The notes: generated by a model from the letters alone, not told the origin. Numbered from the stretch's first letter, positions 44,988-59,900 are shown. The stretch: 64,000 bases of DNA from Mermis nigrescens (GCA_036768485.1 JAVLUZ010000154.1:28345103-28409102), one strand, 5' to 3'. A program made the numbers and translations.

Positions 44988-47900
44988 CTGGACAGGATTG
45001 ACGTGAATTGGATTGGGATCAGTTTAAACAGAATATTATTTAATACGAAAGTGCCTAGATAAAATTAGTGTAAACTGGATTATTGCGATCAGTTTAAACA
45101 GAACGGAAGTAAATACGAAAGTGCCTGAATAAATTTAGTGTAAACCAGATTATTGCGATCACTTTAAACAGGATATTATTTAATACGAAAGTGCCTAGAT
45201 AAAATTAGTGTAAACTGGATTATTGCGATCAGTTTAAACAGAACGGCAGTTGATACGAAAGTGCCTGAATAAATTTAGTGTACATGAACCGGATTATTGC
45301 GATCAGTTCAAAAGGAACAGAATTCAATACGAAGTCGCTTGAACGAATTTAGCGTAAACTATATTATTGCGATCAGTTTAAACAGAACGGAATTTAATAC
45401 GAAAGTAAAGAAATTAATTTAGTGTAAACCGGATTATTCCGATCAATTCAAATACATAAGAATTTAATACGGAAATGCCCTGAATGGACATAGTGTAAAG
45501 TGGGATAGCCAGAGACGCGTCTGAAAATTTGTTTAAACGCGGAAATGACTCAACATATCTTGTTCACCTTGCGAAAGAAAACTGAATGACAGGTATTCGA
45601 TATACAAAGCTTAAGAATTCTGGGCGGAGGACGGGGTGAAGTTTTAAACCGCCCTTCTTAAAGTCAAAAGCGGTGGATACCAAACATGAGCAGCGACCAA
45701 ATTCTGGGGGAGGATCCGGGTGTTGTAAAACTGACAAAAATCCCAAAAAAACGTACGTCAAAAATTCAGTTCCGGGGAGTTTATCGGGTTGGGAGGTCTA
45801 CTGGATTCTGGGAAGGGGGTACAAACCATACGTGGGCAGCACCAAAATTCTTGGGGGTGCAAGATTTTTCGAAGGTCACAAAATGGCCTTAAAAATGGTG
45901 GTATGGCGAAAAAACACCATTTTTCAACGTTTCTCATCGAGCACTATCCATTGGCATCAAAAAATTACGAAAAAAGCAAGAAAATTTTAAAAATTGAATT
46001 CTGAGAGGTATTTCGGTTTCTCCGGGGGGGGGGTGGGGTGGGAGTGCATACCCCTCGGAACTACCCCACGCCCAGGTTTGGTAAAAAGCCCAAACTCCCT
46101 CCACGCTCATGTGTGTTGGGCACACATCAGAGTTTTTCCGTATTTCTGACGATGCTCTACCTTTCTGAAGCCTAAACGACATAAAACTTCGAAGCATTGA
46201 AAAAAATAAATGAAATCGCACAAAATACTCAGAAAGTGATTATGTGGCGCGCAACGCCGAAAATTTGACACAGTTGAGCAAATAGTAGCTAAAAACGCTT
46301 ACAAGTATAACGTTTTATATGAACTTTTTCGACAATCGGAATTCGCAGGGATGATGAAAACTTTTCTGCCCCCACAAAACTCCAAAAGACGTACGATGGC
46401 AGCAGGGGCGGATTTAGGGGGCGGGGGGGCCGCCCCACACCATTGGCCCAAAATAGTGCGCAAAATTAAGCATTTTTGAGCGATTTTTAGCGATTTTCGG
46501 ATTAGAACGGCTAATTTTTTCGCCCAAGTCAGGGTTCCGCCCCCCTTAGGGGTACCGCCCCCTTAGAAAAATCCTAGATGCGCAACTAGATGGAAGCAAT
46601 TTAAATAGAGCAGCATCCGTTTAAACTACACCTTTAAGCGTCGAGCCGCGCCGGTATGTGTAAAGCGATCTTCCGTAGTGTGAATAGTGAACGTGGTGTT
46701 TCAAAATTTATTAGAAAAATTTCGAAAAAAATTTGAAAAAACTCGAGTAAATGTGAGCAAAATGGGTCAAAACAAATGAAGGCATTCAGAAAATCGCTAA
46801 TTCGACGGGGAAGGGGCTGAAAGCGATTTATAGGGAGGTGGGCGGCATCGAAATTCTGGAAGAATGCTAGATTTTCCAAAGGCCAAAAACGGTCTTAAAA
46901 ATGGTAATATGGCGGAAAAACACTATTTTTCGACTTTTCTCATCGAGCACTATCCATCGGCCTCAAAAATTGCGAAAACAGCAAAAAATTTCGAAAAATG
47001 AATTCGTGAGGGGTATTTTGGTTTCTGGGGAGGGGGTATTCGACCTTCTGGGGAGGAGGGGCCACTCTCCCAAACTCCCCCCACGTCCACGTAATGATCT
47101 TAATTTTGGTCGAAAATAGCAAAAGGCATCTAAAAGTGGCCAAAAACGCAAGTTTTCGCCAAAAAATGGGAGGCTCAAAAGGTTTTCTGACTTTGGGGGC
47201 AGGGGTAGTAGGGGACGGCAAACTTTGGGTGGGGGGAGGGATCCCCATCCCCTGTTATATGCATGCCCAATATATTACGTTCTTCGGCCGGGAGAAAAAG
47301 ATTCAAAATTTACCAGTGGGCGTCGTGGGATACTCCTCGTACCATACTGTAGAATTGAGGAACAAGGCCCTGACCCCGCCGGCGTCGACGTCCAGGTCAA
47401 AAGGTCGAGTGGCCCTTAGCGCCGCTTTCCGGTATTTTTCATCACCAGTTCTGGAATAGGCCCGGCAAGCGGCCGATAGAAAGTGTCCCTAAGGGAGAGG
47501 TGGAAAATTTATATAATTTAACAAAATAATTAAATTATAATATAAAATTATATTAAATAATTATATTAATTATATCCTATTTATATGATTTAATTTGAAT
47601 TTATATAATTGATAAATTTATGAGTCTATTTATAGTCGAAATTCGAAATGAAAATCGGCAAGCCGAAAAAAGCCAAAATTTCGGGAAAAATTAACCGCAA
47701 AAGCCAAGTTTCTGCGAACTTCTTCATCGAAATTCGTCGACAGGCGTAAATTTGACGTAAAAATTAGAAATTTTTTGGCAATGCGATTTGTAGATGCAGG
47801 GACCTATACTAGACATGCGCAGCATGGGTATTCTGGGGGTGGGGGCGGGGGGGGGCGGGGAGGGTGGGGGGAAGGTGAAATTTTAAACTGCCTTTTCTGG

Positions 47901-50900
47901 GCCCAAAAATAGTGGGTCGCGTCAAAAACATCATTTTTCGGCAAAAACAAAAAAATTTCAAAAAAATGAAAAAGTCGTTGAAATTAAACGAAATATATTC
48001 AAAACGTGAGTATCCGAAAATTTGACACTTTTGAACAAAGAGATAGCTGGAAACGCTTCAAAAAAGCGCTTTTTTACGGATTTCCAGGAATTTTTAGGAA
48101 ATTTTTTAAGGTGGAAAAATTTCTGAGGAGGAGGGTTAAAATATTTCTGGAGAAAGGGACTGAAACTCCCCCCCCAACCCGCCCTCAAAATCACGTATAT
48201 ATGGCCGCGATCACTCAGAATAGTCGATTTTTTTGTAAAAGTTGTAAAAAGCGTGCCATTTTAAGCGTTTTTAGCTCATTTTTTGCCCAAAAGTCTCAAA
48301 TTTTCGGCGCTTCGCGCCATATACTCATTTTTTGACTATATTTTGCTCAATTTGCCTAATTTTTGTCAATTTTCCACGAAATTTTTTATATTATATTATA
48401 GAAAGAACGAAACATTGTCCGAAACGTCAAAAACACCGTTTTTGATGCGCACCCGTCGTTTTTACCCAAAAAAGGCACTTTTGACAATTTTTTCAGCCCG
48501 ACTCCCCCACCACATTTTCACGCCGTACGCGTACGGCAGGAAGAGGGTGCAAAGAAAATTTGGAAAATCTAGCCGCGGGGGCAACTTCTGAATGGGGATT
48601 TCTTATCCTCCGTTTAATGTATGGTACATACATGTAACGGCTTTAAATCGGGGGCGAAGGGATCAGGGCCTTTTTTAAAGTTGGGGGAGGGTGGTGAATG
48701 ACCTCCAACTTTTGGCCAAAAACGGCAAAAAAACGCCTCAAAAGGGCCACAAATTTCGGATTTTTTCGAAAATCAGGGGAGGGGGACAAAAATTTTCTGG
48801 CTTTAGGGCATACACGCACATAGGGGAGGGACGGTATTACCCCTTGAAGGGTCAGCTAGACAGCTACTGTCCGGCGATTTCGAGCTAATGGAACGTTTTT
48901 CGTATCATTTTTGAAGTCAAAAGCAGTAAAAACGTCAAAAGTAACTTTTTACTCAAAAAATGCCCAAAATTGATAAATTTTTGCATTTTTAGTGTTAAAA
49001 AGTGGTATAATGCGGTCAAAATGGACTAAAAATGCTTTTAAAATGTGATATTATCACGAAAAAACGTTTTGTAGGCTATTTTGACCATTTTGATCGCTAA
49101 AACAGCAAAAAACCGTGAACGTTAAATTTATTGTTTTGGACTTTGGGGATTTCGCCCCCTTGCCGACCCTGACCTTGTGCACCTATGCTTGATGCGGGGG
49201 AGATGGGGGGAGGGACGTTCGACTTTGGCTCAGGGGATCCGCCCGTCCCCCTATTACATGTATAGACTGTGGTATATTCGCACCTGGGCCATGGCAGATC
49301 GCCAGCCGGGCCGAAGCTGCAGCAGGCCGCCGGCGACGCGACGGCCGACGTCGACGGCGAATCCGCCGTCGACGTCGCTCTGCCGTCGCAGCAAAAAATC
49401 GACGGCGTCGAAAAACTGGTCGCCGTGATAGGCGGCCGCTTGGCTTAGGCGGTAAATGCGCCCGGCGCCCATCAGCGAAATGGAAACGATTCGCAGGTTA
49501 GCCGCGTAGGCGGCCATCTTGGTTTTCGACGACGTCAAAAACGAAAGACCTACGCCAAAACGATTGGAGTTGAACAACATTTTGGACAAACGACAACAAA
49601 ATTGAAAAAATGGAGATTGAAATAAAAAATTAGAAACTTAAAAAAATCGAACGAAAAAGTTGCACAAAGCGAAACACGGACTGCTAGCAACCAAATTCTG
49701 AGGGGGAGGGGCATACATGTACAGACTGGGATTTCTGGGGAAGCAGGACCGAAAATTTTTTAAAAAATGCCTTTTTTGGGCTGAAAACCGATGCATACAC
49801 GCTAAAAACAGTGTTTTGACACTTCAGACAAGCTCGCTCTTTTTAGAACATAAAAACGTAATAGAAATTAGAGCTGTGCCGGGGCCAGGCCCCGGCCCCG
49901 GGGCCAATGTTAGAGTTGATTATAATGTAGAAAATTGATAATGTTTTGAGCAGATTTACCTTCAAGCTCAATTTCAAGCAAACCACAGATCTTGCTAATT
50001 CAAATCTTTATTTCACTATGTCAGATTGGTGCAAATTTCTAGTTAATAATCAAAATTGACATATTTTAAATTGCAATTCATATAGACGAGCATTTCCAGC
50101 TTGCTTGGTAGCAGACAGCTACGTCTATCAGAACAAATAGAATAATAAGCCTAAAAAAAGTGCAAAGTAAAGCACGTTGAAAAACGCATCCAAGTCAGAG
50201 GAGTTAAATCCATACATAGGCAGCTCAAAAATTCTAGGGGGTCCAACATTTTTCAAAGTCAAAAAGTGCCTGATAATATATGGTAGAGCGAAAAAAACCG
50301 TTTTCTCGCGTCTCTCAATGAGCTATCCATTAGCATCAAAAAACCGCAGAAAAACAAAAAATTCTGAAAATCAATTTCTGGGGGGTCTAGCGGATTTTTT
50401 TGGGGGGAGAATGGGAATTCTGGGGATCTGGATCCCCCGATGCCCATGTTCTGTTATATCTTGTAATCCGAGCAAATAATAACGCTTGACGTGCATATCT
50501 ACAAGCAAGAATATATGCATAGGTACATATAAGGGGTAGGGCAGGGTCGTACTATGAGTATGGTAAAGCACGCTATTATTGGCCCCGGCCAGGCCCCGGC
50601 ACCGGCAAAAAAGGCGGCCCCGGCACAGCTCTAATGGAAATCTCAAAAAAATGGAGTAAATTGAACAAAATATAGTCAAAAAAGGTGCATAAGGCGCGAA
50701 GAACCAAAAATTTGAGATTTTTGAGCCAAAAATGAGCTAAAAACGCCTAAAAAGGAACACTTTTTACAACTTATACAAAAAATCGATAATTTTGAAGGGA
50801 TCGTGGGCGGCACCAAATTCTGGTGGGGGGTGCAATATTTTTAATGGGTCATAAAATAGCAATAAAAATGGCGGTATGGCGAAAAAACAACATTTTTCAA

Positions 50901-53900
50901 CCTTTCTCATTGAGCACTATCTATTGGCATCGAAAAATTGCGAAAAAAACAAAACAAATTTCAAAAATTGAATTCTGGGAGTATTTTGGTTTCTAAGGGA
51001 GGCGGGTATTTTGGTTTCTCGGGGGTGCATACCCCCAAACCTTTCACCCCAAGTGTGTGTGTGTGGGGGGGGGGGTCGCAGCCATTTTGCGGGGGTCAGT
51101 CACCATTCTGGGGGTCAACCCTAAAATTGACCGCTCTCCGGGTGGTGCAACACAATTTTGCGATGTTTGTTGTCCGAGCTCTATCCAGCGGCATCGAAAA
51201 ATTGCGATAAAAAAGCAGTAGGTACAAATATTTGATTTTCTTGAAATACATAAAATGCTGGGTACGAGTTGAATAAGTTTCCTATCAACGTTTATGTCGA
51301 AGCTACTTCTTGAACATATAGAATTAAAAAATTTCGAAACAATAAAAAATTTGAGTAAAGTCGGACAAAATATATAGTCAGAAAATAAGTACAGGGCGCG
51401 AAGAGCCGAAAATTTGACACTTTGAGCGAAAAGATTGCTAAAACGCGTAAAACACTTAATTATCTACGATTTTTGGAAAACAAAAATTCTAAAGGTCAAA
51501 GCAACAGATGGGCGTGGGGGGTTTAGGGGCTTGCAGCCCCCAGAATCTAAAAACTTCCGCAAAAATCGATAACACGCGAAACGATGATCGGCATTTGTTT
51601 CGGAATTTAAGCCGGTTTTACCCCCCCCAGAATTTGACTGCTTCCCACGTATTCTCAAAACAACCCGAATCTCTATCACCCAGGAACCGATATATTAGTG
51701 AGTGCGCGCACGCATAAGTGAATTCAAATTCGATTTGCCTGTGAGCAACCAAATTCTGGGAGTCTGACGGGCAGAATCGCAAAAAATAGCATGAAAAATT
51801 CAATTCTTGGGTTCTATCGATTTTGGGGAATCTTTCAGGTTCACCCCCACGCCCATGTGTAACGAATAGCAGACATGCACTGCCTATGAATTCTTAGAAA
51901 GGGTGAAACTTTTAGATGACTTTCCAGGGGCCCAAAATAGTGGAGACCACACATAGGAGTGAAGAGGGGGTTTAGGAGGGAGTTTGTACCCCCGAGGAGA
52001 AGGGTTTGTACCCCCACCAGAAGTTCCAATACCCACCGCAGATTACTGTAGGCCTCATTAGAATTTTATTTTTAGTAACATTGCTGGCGATTTGCCCCAT
52101 CCTTACCCGCCCTGAATTTTGGTGCTGCCCATGCATGGTGGAGACGCGTCGAAAACATCGTTTATCTGTGTTTCTGACGATGCCCTATCTATCGTTCTAG
52201 ACCACAGAAAGTAGAAAAACATAAAAAAAACTTAGACCAAATCGAAAAAATTCGAACAAATTGAACAACATGTAGTCAAAAATGCGTGTATGGCGCGAAG
52301 CGCCGGAAATTTAACAGTTTTGAGCGAATAGATGGCTAAAACGCTTAAAACGGCACCTTTTCTACGAATTTTTCGGAGGATCGCGAAATCTGGGAGAGGG
52401 AGTGAAAAATTTTCCAGGGAGGCATGGAAGGGGGTGAAACCCTCAAGACAATGTAAGGTGAGCGAGCAGCCGTATCTGTTTTGTCGTCATTGACAGAAAA
52501 AGTTTAACATCATCAAAAATGATTTCTGGCAAAATGCAAAATATAGCACTCCAATAAAGAAAATCGATCAGACATATGCTATAAATCGTTTAGAAAATGG
52601 ATGCATTATCTGCAAAAAACGATTTATCTTGGAGTAAGGAACTTAAAATTTGAATTAAAGACAGCATAATATAGAGTATAATATGTATTATATGCACATA
52701 ATATATAATATACAATATAATGTTAATACACATAATATGCACCTATAATAATATACTTGGGTACCCCCAACATATGTCTACCCCCTCCCCCTACAGCTAT
52801 AACGGAACACATCTGGGAGGTGCTATTTTTTAAAAGAGATATATAAAAAAGATGGTGCTTTTTTGTTTTTGTTTACACTCGATACCCGGTTTGTAATGAG
52901 CGTGTTAAGCTTAGGCATAACGTTAGCACGCTTGGTAGGTAATAAGGAAGCCAAGCTTCGAGTCCTCGCTAGCCAATTGTTTTTTGCTATTCATCCAAGA
53001 ACTTTTGACGGGCTTTTTAGCCAGCGCGTACACAACTCTGTGTGAATGCCGCATACAATTTAATGGTATGGAATTGAAGAGAATAAAATTCTCTAAATGG
53101 CAATTTTTTGTTTTTTAAATTCTGCATTAGTCTCAAGGGGTGTGTTAAGAGTGTAAAAATCTGCAGCGTTTAAAGACATTGTTTGGTTGCATGTTTGCCT
53201 TCTTGATGTCTGCCAACAACTCCGGTTATGAGTCCCAAGAAATTTTTTCCGATAGATCTGTACTACGGCTTAAGGGCTAATTTCTGTATCTAGGGGTTTA
53301 TACTTTACACCTTACTGGATGGTGTAGAAACCAGGTTTTATCTAAGTGTGTCCGCCAACTTATCCGGTTATAAGTCGGGATGAATTGGATAAAATAAAAA
53401 TGAAGTACATTTTGAGGGCTACACGTCACAGCAAATCGCGTTAAAAAATTTGATATTAAGTCACTTTTGGAGGTGTACAGTTCGAAATCAGAGATGTAAA
53501 ATAGGGCAAAAAGCACGTTTTTTCCCTTTTTGGTCAATATCTCGAATATTTTACATAACATAAATTTTCCACACACACGCACACACACATACACACGCAC
53601 ACGCACAAACACACACTACGACTTAAGGGCATCAAAATATCTCAAACCGAATTTCCTCACACTCAATGTTCAGATTTTCAAAGTTTACAATGTGGTGGAT
53701 GGAGGAAAATAAGTTTTTGTCCCTTTTTTTGTTCGCCACTTTCTCCCATTTTGAAGGCGGCATAAGTGGAATAAAATTAAAATAAAATACTTTCTACGGG
53801 GTACACGTCACAACAAATTACGTTTATTTACATGTATATTCAGCTTTTTCGGGAGACGTAAAGTCAAAATTGAGGGTAAAAGATGTCTCTTTCTTGCTTT

Positions 53901-56900
53901 TTGTGCCAACTTCTGCGCTTATCAGTCTGGACATGATCTCAAGTCTAAAAATGTACCAGGAATCAAACGTGATACCTTAGTTGGGCGCGTTTGTTTACAA
54001 TCAACAGTATTGTAAGGTTCTTTACACCTAATATTATTTGTCTTCAGGCCATTGTGGAGACATTTTTTCAGAAATGTTGATCGTGATATTAGAGTAATAT
54101 CATAAATACGAATCCGACAAAAATCTTCATTACACTCAATGCTTGCGTAAAGTTTACACTGCAAATTAACTTTTGCGGGAGCAAATTTTTTTCAAAATGT
54201 TCTGAGTAACGTCAGAATTACGAATCTGACTGTTAGTTTTCTCTACACCCAGTAATTGTGTAAAGTTTGCACTATTCATTCATTGTTAATATGTAAAGTT
54301 TACACAACAAATTTATTTTACTTCCAAAGCATTGCAAAACGTGTTTTTTTTAAATATGCTCCACAAGGTCAGGATTACGAATATGACTGTATCTTTTCTT
54401 TACACCCAGTGTTGTGTAAAGTTTAGACTGAAAATTAAGTTTAGTTTCTGAGCGTTGCAGAATCTTAATTTTTTCCTCAAAATGTTCCACATAACGTCAG
54501 GATTACGTATCTTAGGTAAGGTACGTATCTGAGGGTAATGGTTCTTTACAACCAGTAGTTGCGTAAAATGCTGAAAAATTTATCTGTTTAAATAAGGTAA
54601 GGTTGTCTTGTTTCAAAAAAGATAATGCTGATGTTGAGAACAATATTGTTTTCCGCGTTCTTGGACTGCCGTCGTTATTGTGGCATATTATCGTGTGTGT
54701 TTACTGACCGATTCACTCAAATCATGCCAATTAGAAGTGGAGTACTAGCAATGAAAAATGCTCCTATTTAACAAAAAAGACGAATATACCTATGATTATG
54801 GATTACTGAGAATTTAAAAGGAGGGAACTACGAAAAAGCTCCTGTGTATATGCCTAAAGTCGCAAAACCTGTTAAAAAACAGACTTTCTCTAAGCAACGT
54901 TAAGAATCGAAGTATATTCTGCGGCCTATGAAAAAATGTAACCTTTTCTACATAATTTTCAATGCTTCACATAGAGCGTATGAAGGTAATTTAAAATGTA
55001 TACTTTTTGTAAATTGCTTGCAAGTTGCAAACTCCTTGAGTTGCTTCGTGTTTTATTTTATTATCATGAGCATTATAGCAAGCGAACCTGGCGTCAGCTG
55101 GTTAGTGCGCACAATCGTTGCGGACATGCAAGTATACTTACATATAGTCTGTTTCACGTATGATTAAGCATTTCCTACTGCTTTAAACCAACAATATCTT
55201 TGATCGTCTTGAATGCCTTGATGTTTGCTATCTCATTCAACTGGCTTACAAAGTCGCTCCCGGTTTACTTCATCTACTTTCCCATAGCTACTGCATAACT
55301 AAATTGCTGCTTTCTCAATCGTTTTTTGGTTCATTAATATATTTCAATCTGCAGGCCGCAAAATAGACTTCCATTTTTTGCCTTCTTAAAGAAAGTCTGA
55401 TTTTTGCCTGGTTTTGCGACATTAGGCATATACATAGGTAGCTTTTTCCTAGTACTCTCCTTATACATCCTTAATAATCCATAATCCCAAGTATATTCAT
55501 CTTTTTTGCTCCATCGTAGCATTTTTCTTTGCAAGTTACAGTATGACCGGGAATAAGTGATAAAAATACTGATAACACAGAAATAATAATCTCGGGCTAA
55601 AATGAAAATAACAAATTATGCTATAATTAGAGCTGCACCGGGTACCGGTATCGGTGCTGGTACCACCCTGGTACCAAGTGGTACTTTTTTATGATTTCAG
55701 TGAGTTTAAGTCAAAAGACAATCCGTTTCAGAACAAATTGTACTTAGGCAAATAACGATGAAAGTGTGTCTATCTGCCGTCTTAGGCTCTATTCATTCTA
55801 TGTTTTTCTTAATTATTTCTCGATTTTCTTTGACTCATCGTGTTTGTCTTTAAATTCGCAGATTTGGCTGGCTGGATTTAAGAATGTTTTTACTTCGCTT
55901 TCTTTTAATCATCTTTATCTCCTCTTGTCATTCATTTCCCAAAGCAATCATATAAATTTTTTGACCCATTCTTCGATCCTTTCTTACTTTTCTGAAAGGT
56001 GAAGCTGCTCTCATTCACACTGAAATGGACTCAACAAAGCGTTCCAGAAAAAAAATATCCACCTATCAATTCACTGAAAAAAACAACGATTTTAGGCAAG
56101 ATAAAATTAGTTAGGGCTACAGGTTTAAATGCTCGAATCGAGAGACGCCCACAATCTAAAAATGCGTACGAATACATCAGTCGCAGCGGGCGGATTTAGG
56201 GAGGGGGAAAGCGGGGAGGGGGCGGCCGCCCCCCACGTGACCCAAAATATTGCGCAAGATTAAGGATTTTCGAGCGATTTTGAGCGATTTTCGGGTTAAA
56301 ACGGCTAATTTTTCCGCCCAAGTCAGGGTTCCGCCCCCCTTAGGGAACCGCCCCCCCCCTTAGGAAAATCCTGGATCCGCCACTGATCAGTCGATATTCA
56401 TAAAAAATATAAAAACCTGAGGATCGAGAATCGCAAAATTGCAAGACATTCTAGTAGTTATTTCAAGAAAACCCTTTCGTTAGTTTTGCACCAGATTCAA
56501 GCTAGATCCCAATGACATTTTTGCACTATATAACGGCAGCACATTTTACGAACACCTACATACAACAAGAGTATAATTCCAGAATTCAAAAAATTCAACG
56601 TAAAATCGCCAAACAGCAGATATTCAACTACAAATGATCAAGTCAAAGAATCTTCAGCTACAATTAATAAATCAGATCATGTATTCATCAGTACACGAGT
56701 GCTAATATCAAGTTGAATACTTCTAGGAGGAACCTCTTACATGATTTAACGTGTAGGCATATGTGGATCAGAGTCAGTACCTATCTACCTTGTTTAGTTA
56801 TATATTACATGTAGGTATAGTAGTACCGGTACCGGTACCGGCGCCGGAACCAGGGTACCCGTAAAGCTTTCGGTGCACAGTGGCAGATTTAGAATTTTCC

Positions 56901-59900
56901 AAAGAAGGGAGGCGATCACACCTGGGCGTGAGGTGGGGGTATGGACTTCCGAGAAACCGAAATACCCCCAGAAATCAATTTTTGAAAATTTTATTCGTTT
57001 TTTTATCGCAATTTGAGAAATGGTGTCCTTTCGCCATGCCAGCATTTTTAAGGCTATTTTTTGACCTTTGAAAAATATTCCCCTTGAATTCAGGTGCCGC
57101 CCACCTATGGAGGCGATACCCCAGCGTTTCCAGAAAAGTCACAAAAAGGTCCAAAAATTTACCCTTCACGCGCGAAATAGCGTCTTTTGGCGTTTTTAAA
57201 TTATATACTTTTACTAAAAAAGCACTTTTGGCACAAATTTTTCGAAAAATTTTGAAAAGCTTCGAAAATTTCGAGCGGAAACGAATCATTAAATTTCTTT
57301 GACTTTAGCGAAAATCTGGCGCGAAGCGCCGGAAAATTCGTGAAATTCAAGCGCATAGAAGTTTAGACGCTTTATACTGCTTGAATTCCAGTATTTGTAG
57401 CATTTGACGCGAAACGTCGAAAGCTTTTGATTGAAAATAGAAGAAAAGTATATTAGAATAGCTGTTTCTGCTGTTGAAATTGTTTTGAGACCTATTCCTT
57501 GAGCAAAAAATGGCTTCCCGGTCGGCAAGAAAGTAAACAAACTTCATTAATAGGCAGTATACGGCGCGCAACGCCGAAATATCTGAGAAATTATGGTCAT
57601 TAACGGCCAAAAATCATTGTAAATTACATATCTTTATCACGCCAAATATTTTTGGCCGATGGGAGGCGGCCGCCGCCCCCCATTCTGGGAGCTCTCTCCC
57701 CCTAAAATCCGCCCCTGCCGGTGCAGCTCTAATTGAAATAACAAATATTATTATACAAAAAAAAATAATGCCTAGAATTTGAAGTAGACGCTCAACAGAT
57801 AAAAATTGGGATAGTCGAACATTTCAAACGGGACGGCAGAATGAATCACCTTTAATTTTAGGACAAAAATGTGGCGAAAAGCATGTAAAAATGGCCTAAA
57901 AATGCAAATTATCCACAAAATTGGGGGCGTGCTAAACATTTTCTGGATGGGAGGGGCGACCTCCCCGACACGTAGATTTTGACTATCGAAGAAAGCCTCG
58001 TTTAAAAAAGAACGTTTGCTGCAATATGATCAAACGTTTTTCATCATAAATCGAGGATAACGCAGATAAAAAAAATCTGGGGCTCTTGGGCGGGGGGTTG
58101 CCAAAATTTTAAGTTTAAAAAACTGTCAAAAATTTATAATAATGGCAAAAACACCAGTTTATGACGTTACTCACCAAGCTCTTTCTCTATCATTGACTTG
58201 AAAAATCGCTAAAAATTTTGAAAATTCTTGAAAACTTCATTCTGAGAGCTCTGTTTAATTCTAGAGGTCTTCCGGATTCTGCGGTGTTTCACACTGCATA
58301 AACGATTTATCCGGACCCAATCATACATTTTTATGAAAAGACAAGCCTATTCGGTTATTTTTTCAAATTTAGGTATATGTATGTAATGTTTAGTAAATAA
58401 TTAATGAATAATATAATAATTAAATGATCTAATGAAAAATATATAAAATAAATAATTTAAATTAAATACAAATATGTAAAAGTAAGTGTTCTAAAGTATT
58501 TTTTATATTTTATATAAACTTTTTGCAGAATATTACATGAATTTTTGTTTTTCTAGTCTTATTTAATTAATTTTTAATCAATTGAAATTCCTTTTAGTCA
58601 ACCATTAATGATTAATTATTAATTAACTAATTTTTACTTGTTTTAAATGGTTTTTATTAATTTATCTCTTAAGTTCTATGTACTAATTAATTAATAAATG
58701 TAATAATTTTCCTACTGATATTAGCTTCAAATTTAGTTATTACTCATAAAATGTCCGATCCAACTTTTCCTAAATTAATAGTGTAAACAAATGTACAATG
58801 TGTAAAATAAAAATATGCATATTTTTTTAAGAAAATTCGAAAAATATATAAAATGACAAATATAGAAATGAAAATACTGGACCACCTTTTGAAAAATCTG
58901 TTGCAATATTTCGCGTATATCGTCGCCAAAGGTTTATTGTAGTCCCTATACCGTAGAAAATTTTGTTAGGTTTTTTCACTTCGATCAATTTATCCGTGCC
59001 GACGTAATATATGCGATAAGTTCGTTCGGATACGTTCGATTTTTTAGCTACGACTTTTACGCAAAACCCGTAAAGTTTGCGTTCCGAGCTGGGTTTAGTG
59101 GGGGCGCTTTTATCGAATTTGGCCCACAAACGAATCATGGGCCATTTTCGGGCATTTCCGGTATTATAGAATGTAAGAGTAGGCGGTGATTGTTCGTGCG
59201 AATCGAATTGAATTACTGTAGCGTTGATTTCGCGGTCGAATACGGCGGAAAAATTCTGATTGGACGCCGATCCGGGCTCGATTTCCCATTGGCCCGGAGA
59301 TTCGTGCAAAATTTCGGGTAAAAGCGATCGGACTTGAAGTGCAATGTAATGTAAAATGTAAAAATGCCATAAGAAAATAAAGTATGATAAGAATAATAAA
59401 TATAATCAAATGCAATCAATACAATAAATCTAACCATGACGTTAATGTTATGATGACATAATATAAAAAATCAATTTCTTTGTTAATTAATAAAGCTGGA
59501 TATTTATTAATTTTCAAATTTATTACTTCAATCTTATTAATTATTTTGATTTTTGAGTCATTCTAGGTCTCATAATGTATAAAATGAGTTTGTAACCAAT
59601 TTAAAATTATTTTATAGTCTATTTGAACATTTTTATATAAAATTTTTTATTAATCGAGAAATAATGCAAAAAAATTCGCAGCATTTGTTAAAAGCTATTC
59701 CCCCCAAAGAAAAACAATCTTTCTATAATATAAAGTAGGTTTTTCAAAATATTATTTTGTATTGCTCTCAAATTTATTCTATATTTGTACGTGAAATATT
59801 AAAATTCTTCATTTTACGCACTTGATTATTAAACTCGTCATAATTTATTTATTATATTTTAATCTACTTCAATCTCAATTCGATTACCGATAAAAGGAAA

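Larger units (their letters stand above)
55628..57731. mobile_element. Composite of three nested MITEs
   Basis: Outer ends tagagctgcaccggg and cagctcta belong to the family at 49869 but have no matching target duplication. Inside is a family A element (56878-57717), which itself contains a family C element (56917-57109); another family A copy (56184-56385) sits separately within. Confidence 0.65.

Noticed and set aside
44973..45534. CRISPR array
   Set aside because: The units are directly adjacent 70-bp repeats without unique spacers, in a spliced eukaryotic gene.
45564..47459. Numerous 60-120-codon frames
   Set aside because: They lie in family A and C MITEs and similar frames recur in every copy; the only real coding here is the 47314-47488 exon on the other strand.
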